Of a stretch of 64,000 nt of DNA, positions 61,578 through 64,000 are shown piece after piece (the first letter of the stretch is position 1; the number at the start of each line of letters is the position of its first letter). The stretch comes from an uncultured Collinsella sp. (lineage in GTDB: Bacteria > Actinomycetota > Coriobacteriia > Coriobacteriales > Coriobacteriaceae): the NCBI GenBank assembly GCA_900549745.1, contig URPJ01000002.1, positions 103,024-167,023 of the forward strand, given 5' to 3'. Made by a program: the position numbers and the translations under genes. A model generated the notes under the pieces. The model was not told the origin of the DNA and did not search any database. It saw nothing but the letters and a program-made list of their open reading frames with translations.

Positions 61578-62216
61578 ATGGCGTTCGACTTTAAGAAGGA
61601 ATGCAAGGAGCTCTACAAACCTGCAAGCAAGCCGAGCATCGTAACTGTCCCGCCTATGAGCTACGTTGCCGTTCGCGGAAAGGGCGACCCAAATACCGAA
61701 GGTGGCGAGTATCAAAACGCCCTGCCGCTGCTTTACGGCATCGCCTATACCGTCAAGATGTCGAAGAAAGGCTCAAGGAGTATCAAGGGCTATTTCGACT
61801 TTGTGGTACCGCCGCTCGAGGGTTTCTGGTGGCAAGACTCCCCGAGCGGCGACATCGATTATGTACGCAAGGACGATTTCAACTTTATCTCGTGCATTCG
61901 CCTGCCCGATTTCGTCACCCGAGATGACTTTGACTGGGCAGTCGCGGAAGCCACGACCAAAAAGAAACTTGACTTTTCTGCCGTCGAGCTGCTTAAAGTT
62001 GACGAGGGCCTCTGCGTTCAATGCATGCACACCGGGCCCTACGACAACGAACCGGCGACCGTAGGCGCTATGAATGAATACACGACCGAGCAGGGCTATG
62101 TCCCCGACTTCTCAGACACCCGTTTCCATCACGAAATCTATCTCTCCGATCCACGCAAATGTGCACCGGAGAAACTTAAGACTGTGGTTCGTCATCCTAT
62201 CAAGCGCGCTGAATAG
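61578..62216 (+). CDS. GyrI-like small-molecule-binding domain protein
   Basis: 212 residues. It lacks a DNA-binding domain. VPPMSYVAVRGKGDPN, GYFDFVVPPLEGFWW, and CVQCMHTGPYDNEPATV with GYVPDFSDTRFHHEIYLSDP follow the GyrI/SbmC fold as found in two-lobed bacterial proteins of about 210 residues. Some relatives sequester or hydrolyse toxic small molecules. The LexA-type box in its promoter parallels E. coli sbmC/gyrI, which is SOS-controlled. AAAGGCGG precedes the ATG. Confidence 0.9.
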   Translation: MAFDFKKECKELYKPASKPSIVTVPPMSYVAVRGKGDPNTEGGEYQNALPLLYGIAYTVKMSKKGSRSIKGYFDFVVPPLEGFWWQDSPSGDIDYVRKDDFNFISCIRLPDFVTRDDFDWAVAEATTKKKLDFSAVELLKVDEGLCVQCMHTGPYDNEPATVGAMNEYTTEQGYVPDFSDTRFHHEIYLSDPRKCAPEKLKTVVRHPIKRAE

Positions 62217-62289
62217 CGTGGAGCGTCATCTCACGCGCTAGGTTTTAAGCCAGCCAACCAGCCGCCTCCTAGGCCGACCGGTAATTATC

Positions 62290-62316
62290 TTGACGCGGCC
62301 CGTCGCATCTTATAAG
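62290..62316 (+). promoter_or_regulatory. Promoter upstream of the Abi_2 fragment
   Basis: TTGACG (62290-62295), a 15-base spacer, and TATAAG (62311-62316). Transcription would begin near 62323, giving a 65-base leader. Confidence 0.6.
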
Positions 62317-62329
62317 TTTGTTTTGCTAA

Positions 62330-62385
62330 AGCTGGAAAGCCTCTCAACGATGCGCAACTCCAGCTCTTTTTCTATCAAGAGGCTT
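62330..62385 (+). ncRNA. Possible pseudoknot leader RNA before the Abi_2 fragment
   Basis: Two overlapping complementary pairs are ordered a-b-a'-b': AGCTGGA (62330-62336) with TCCAGCT (62359-62365), and AAGCCTCT (62337-62344) with AGAGGCTT (62378-62385). This is the order of an H-type pseudoknot, and the second helix buries the ribosome site AAGAGG. AbiF-type Abi_2 genes are known to carry a structured antitoxin RNA upstream; identity with that class is inferred. Confidence 0.4.
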
Positions 62386-62387
62386 AA

Positions 62388-62837
62388 ATGAAATACCGGA
62401 AGTCGCGGATATCCATCAACGAACAAATAGCACTATTGACAGAATACAGGGGTCTTAAGTGCTCTGATCAAAGCGAACTCGAGCGAGCTTTGGTCGAAGT
62501 CGGCCACTACAGACTGTCGGCCTACTGTTTTCCCTACAAAACCAAATGCAAGTCCGGGATTACCATCTTTCGCGAAGGCACAACATTCGAAACCATCATC
62601 TACACGTATGAATTTGACCGAGCCCTCCGGCAGTTAATGTTTGATGCGGTCGGCAGAATTGAGATCTACCTCAAAAGCAGAATTGCCTATCTTGCCTCTG
62701 AGGAACGCGGGCCTTTCTGTTACCCAGATGTCGCCATAACGAGGCTCAACTCGGCATGTCCATCGCGCTTTGCGCCGCGCTGGGCTACGCAGCCGTCTTT
62801 GGCAGCGCCACCAATACGCTGCTCGCACCCATCCTGA
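62388..62837 (+). pseudogene. Abi_2 (AbiD/AbiF-like) gene, truncated
   Basis: The first 115 or so residues match Abi_2 phage-abortive-infection proteins: ISINEQIALLTEYRGLKC, VEVGHYRLSAYCFPYK, and YEFDRALRQLMFDAVGRIEI then YLKSRIAYLASEERGPFCYPD. From about 62738 the frame leaves the family and reads through a chloride-channel remnant in the wrong frame, stopping at 62837 (149 residues, against about 300 for intact members). The HEPN-type motif expected near SRIAYLASE lacks a His within the next six residues. Probably inactive. Confidence 0.8.
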
Positions 62838-62950
62838 TTGGCTGCGAAGTCTTCGGTTTCGGTAATCTGCCGGCATTCTTCATCGTCTGCGTCGCGGCTT
62901 ACCTGTTCAACATGGATAAGTCGATCTATGCCCTGCAGAAGCGGGCGTAG
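62741..62950 (+). pseudogene. 3' remnant of a ClC-type chloride channel gene
   Basis: In a frame different from the Abi_2 fragment the sequence reads GMSIALCAALGYAAVFGSAT, then NTLLAPILIGCEVFGFGNLP and AYLFNMDKSIYALQKRA with a stop at 62950. The GSATNT segment and following helices are those of ClC chloride-channel proteins near the C-terminal end of the membrane domain. Everything 5' of this point is missing and replaced by the Abi_2 fragment, so a deletion or recombination joined the two. Confidence 0.7.
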
Positions 62951-62977
62951 AAAGATGTCCAAGCAAGTGGTCTCAAC

Positions 62978-63125
62978 CGGAAACGGCATCCCACTCTAAG
63001 GCTGTATTCCGGGACACGGTTTCCGCTTGGAACGCCATTCGGAAAGCGCATCCCGCTTTAAAACGGAATTCCGGGACGTAGTTTCCGTCTGAGCCTCCAT
63101 TCGGAAAGCATGTCCCGTTCTTTCA
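62978..63125. repeat. 62-bp tandem repeats with hairpin potential, G
   Basis: Units start at 62978, 63040 and 63102, an exact 62-base period; the third is partial. Each begins CGGAAA and, about 40 bases on, has CGGGACxxxGTTTCCG or similar, so CGGAAA pairs with TTTCCG and TCCC(G) with (C)GGGA. The array fills the gap between the chloride-channel remnant and ogt. Confidence 0.85.
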
Positions 63126-63156
63126 CGGCATCTTGGCTATGCAAAGCGCTCGAGTG

Positions 63157-63735
63157 TTACTCCTCGTACGCGCCCTCAAGCCGAAGCAGCCACTCCTTGC
63201 GATCAAGCCCGCCGGCATATCCGTTAAGCGAGCCGTCGGCCGCCACCACGCGATGGCATGGCACAATAATCGAAACAGGGTTGCGAGCGACCGCGGCCCC
63301 CACGGCACGGGGAGACACAACGGGTGTCTCATTTCCCGGCACACGATGTCGAGCCGCAACACGCTGGGCGATCTCGCCATACGTAGCGACCTCGCCACGC
63401 GGAATAGAAAGCAGCTCGTACCAAACTTCACGCTGAAACGCCGTGCCAATCAAATGCAACGGCGGCGTAAACCGAGGTTCCTGCCCTGCAAAATAAGCAT
63501 TCAGCCAAGCCCACGAACGCTCAAGCACCGAAGAAGCCGCACCATTTGCCGGACTCACCGACGATATGCCACCAATACCGGAAACCGCATCGGCGCCTTC
63601 AACATGTTCGGAGTCTTCCCGGAGAAGCGTGGAGCCAAAGTGCTCCTGTCCCTCAAACCAAAGCCCCGTCAGACCGCGGCCATCAGCGGCAAGCAAGATT
63701 TCGCCCAAAGGCGAGGCAAACGTCGTCGTGACCAC
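63157..63735 (-). CDS. ogt: Methylated-DNA-[protein]-cysteine S-methyltransferase
   Basis: 192 residues. It directly repairs O6-methylguanine. The acceptor Cys is in VSIIVPCHRVVAADGSLNGY, and the DNA-binding helix region is IPRGEVATYGEIAQRV. The N-terminal half is the usual short ribonuclease-like domain (FASPLGEILLAADGRGLTGL). GTG start at 63735 with AAAGGAG six bases upstream. An insertion of about 20 residues (VEGADAVSGIGGISSVSP) lies between the domains. The last 265 bases of the window after it hold no supportable feature. Confidence 0.96.
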   Translation of the reverse strand: MVTTTFASPLGEILLAADGRGLTGLWFEGQEHFGSTLLREDSEHVEGADAVSGIGGISSVSPANGAASSVLERSWAWLNAYFAGQEPRFTPPLHLIGTAFQREVWYELLSIPRGEVATYGEIAQRVAARHRVPGNETPVVSPRAVGAAVARNPVSIIVPCHRVVAADGSLNGYAGGLDRKEWLLRLEGAYEE

Positions 63736-64000
63736 CAGCGGCTCCTTTCAAAACTCCGCACCATAATACCGCGAATTGTGTAGACAACTTCAATCGACCC
63801 CAAAGTTACCCAAGGCAGCAGGCGCACAGCGCCGAGGCCGCCGCCGGGACCAGGGCCCGCAACAGCCACGCGCCCCCACATCAGTCCAGCGGCCCCAACC
63901 AACAACGGCCCCATCGCAGGCCGCCTACAGCAGCGTCACCACAGGCGGGGGCCGGGCTTAGTTTTCAGAACACTCCGCAGACCAGTGTGGCGCCTTGTCC

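Noticed and set aside
62978..63125. 62-bp repeats considered as a CRISPR array
   Set aside because: The repeated unit is continuous with no spacer, and similarity covers the full period.
63776..64000. Coding potential in the last 225 bases
   Set aside because: Frames are short, Pro/Arg/Gly-rich products of GC-rich sequence, with no start signals.

Overview
The window is a high-G+C, gene-dense bacterial chromosome segment. The proteins suggest an anaerobic, host-associated actinobacterium of the class Coriobacteriia, most like Collinsella; this is an inference from protein character, with no rRNA marker to confirm it. Supporting signs are a 1593-residue tandem acyl-CoA dehydratase activase, a Gls24/AmaP envelope-stress cluster, an ECF riboflavin transporter under an FMN riboswitch, a short DXS, SEC-C methionine aminopeptidase, a large coiled-coil surface protein, and many small palindromic repeats between genes. 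I see no rRNA, tRNA, CRISPR array, prophage or complete insertion sequence.

Layout. 1-4.0 kb: riboflavin ECF transporter operon (ribU, fused double ATPase, ecfT, flavin-binding protein) behind an FMN riboswitch. 4.2-6.7 kb: groES-groEL, bracketed by two large nested palindromes. 7-10.6 kb: divergent amidohydrolase and M20 peptidase. 10.7-15.9 kb: zinc-ribbon membrane protein, YitT protein, amaP-DUF2273-gls24 operon, yebC. 16-21.2 kb: large DUF6020-like membrane protein, lgt, NifU-like scaffold, dCMP deaminase, coaX. 21.3-28.7 kb: OPT transporter, a 1151-residue surface protein with a CAP-like domain and a 9-G tract, a DUF389 protein, and a small membrane protein. 29.2-34.7 kb: giant activase with its TetR regulator. 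34.8-39.6 kb: HAD phosphatase, P-II remnant, CmpB-like protein, HD protein, dxs. 39.6-44.4 kb: tandem hairpins, then a polar amino-acid ABC transporter with a C26 glutamine amidotransferase-like hydrolase. 44.4-55 kb: HPt plus degenerate-GGDEF/REC/HD-GYP protein, alpha/beta hydrolase, radical SAM, map, D-2-hydroxyacid dehydrogenase, M18 peptidase, Ntn amide hydrolase, pfkA. 55-64 kb: repeat-rich region with a small conserved protein, membrane-anchored XRE regulator, ABC permease/ATPase pair, GyrI-like gene behind a LexA-type box, a broken Abi_2 gene joined to a chloride-channel remnant, 62-bp tandem repeats, and ogt.

The least explained content is non-coding. At least six families of self-complementary elements occupy the intergenic spaces. 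The most striking has very long perfect arms whose sequence differs from copy to copy, while an asymmetric internal loop is conserved. Several other families show compensatory base changes between copies, which argues that folding is under selection. Other leads are a probable phase-variation switch in the surface protein, where either a +1 or a -1 slip puts a stop codon within five codons, and a possible pseudoknot RNA just upstream of the Abi_2 fragment.
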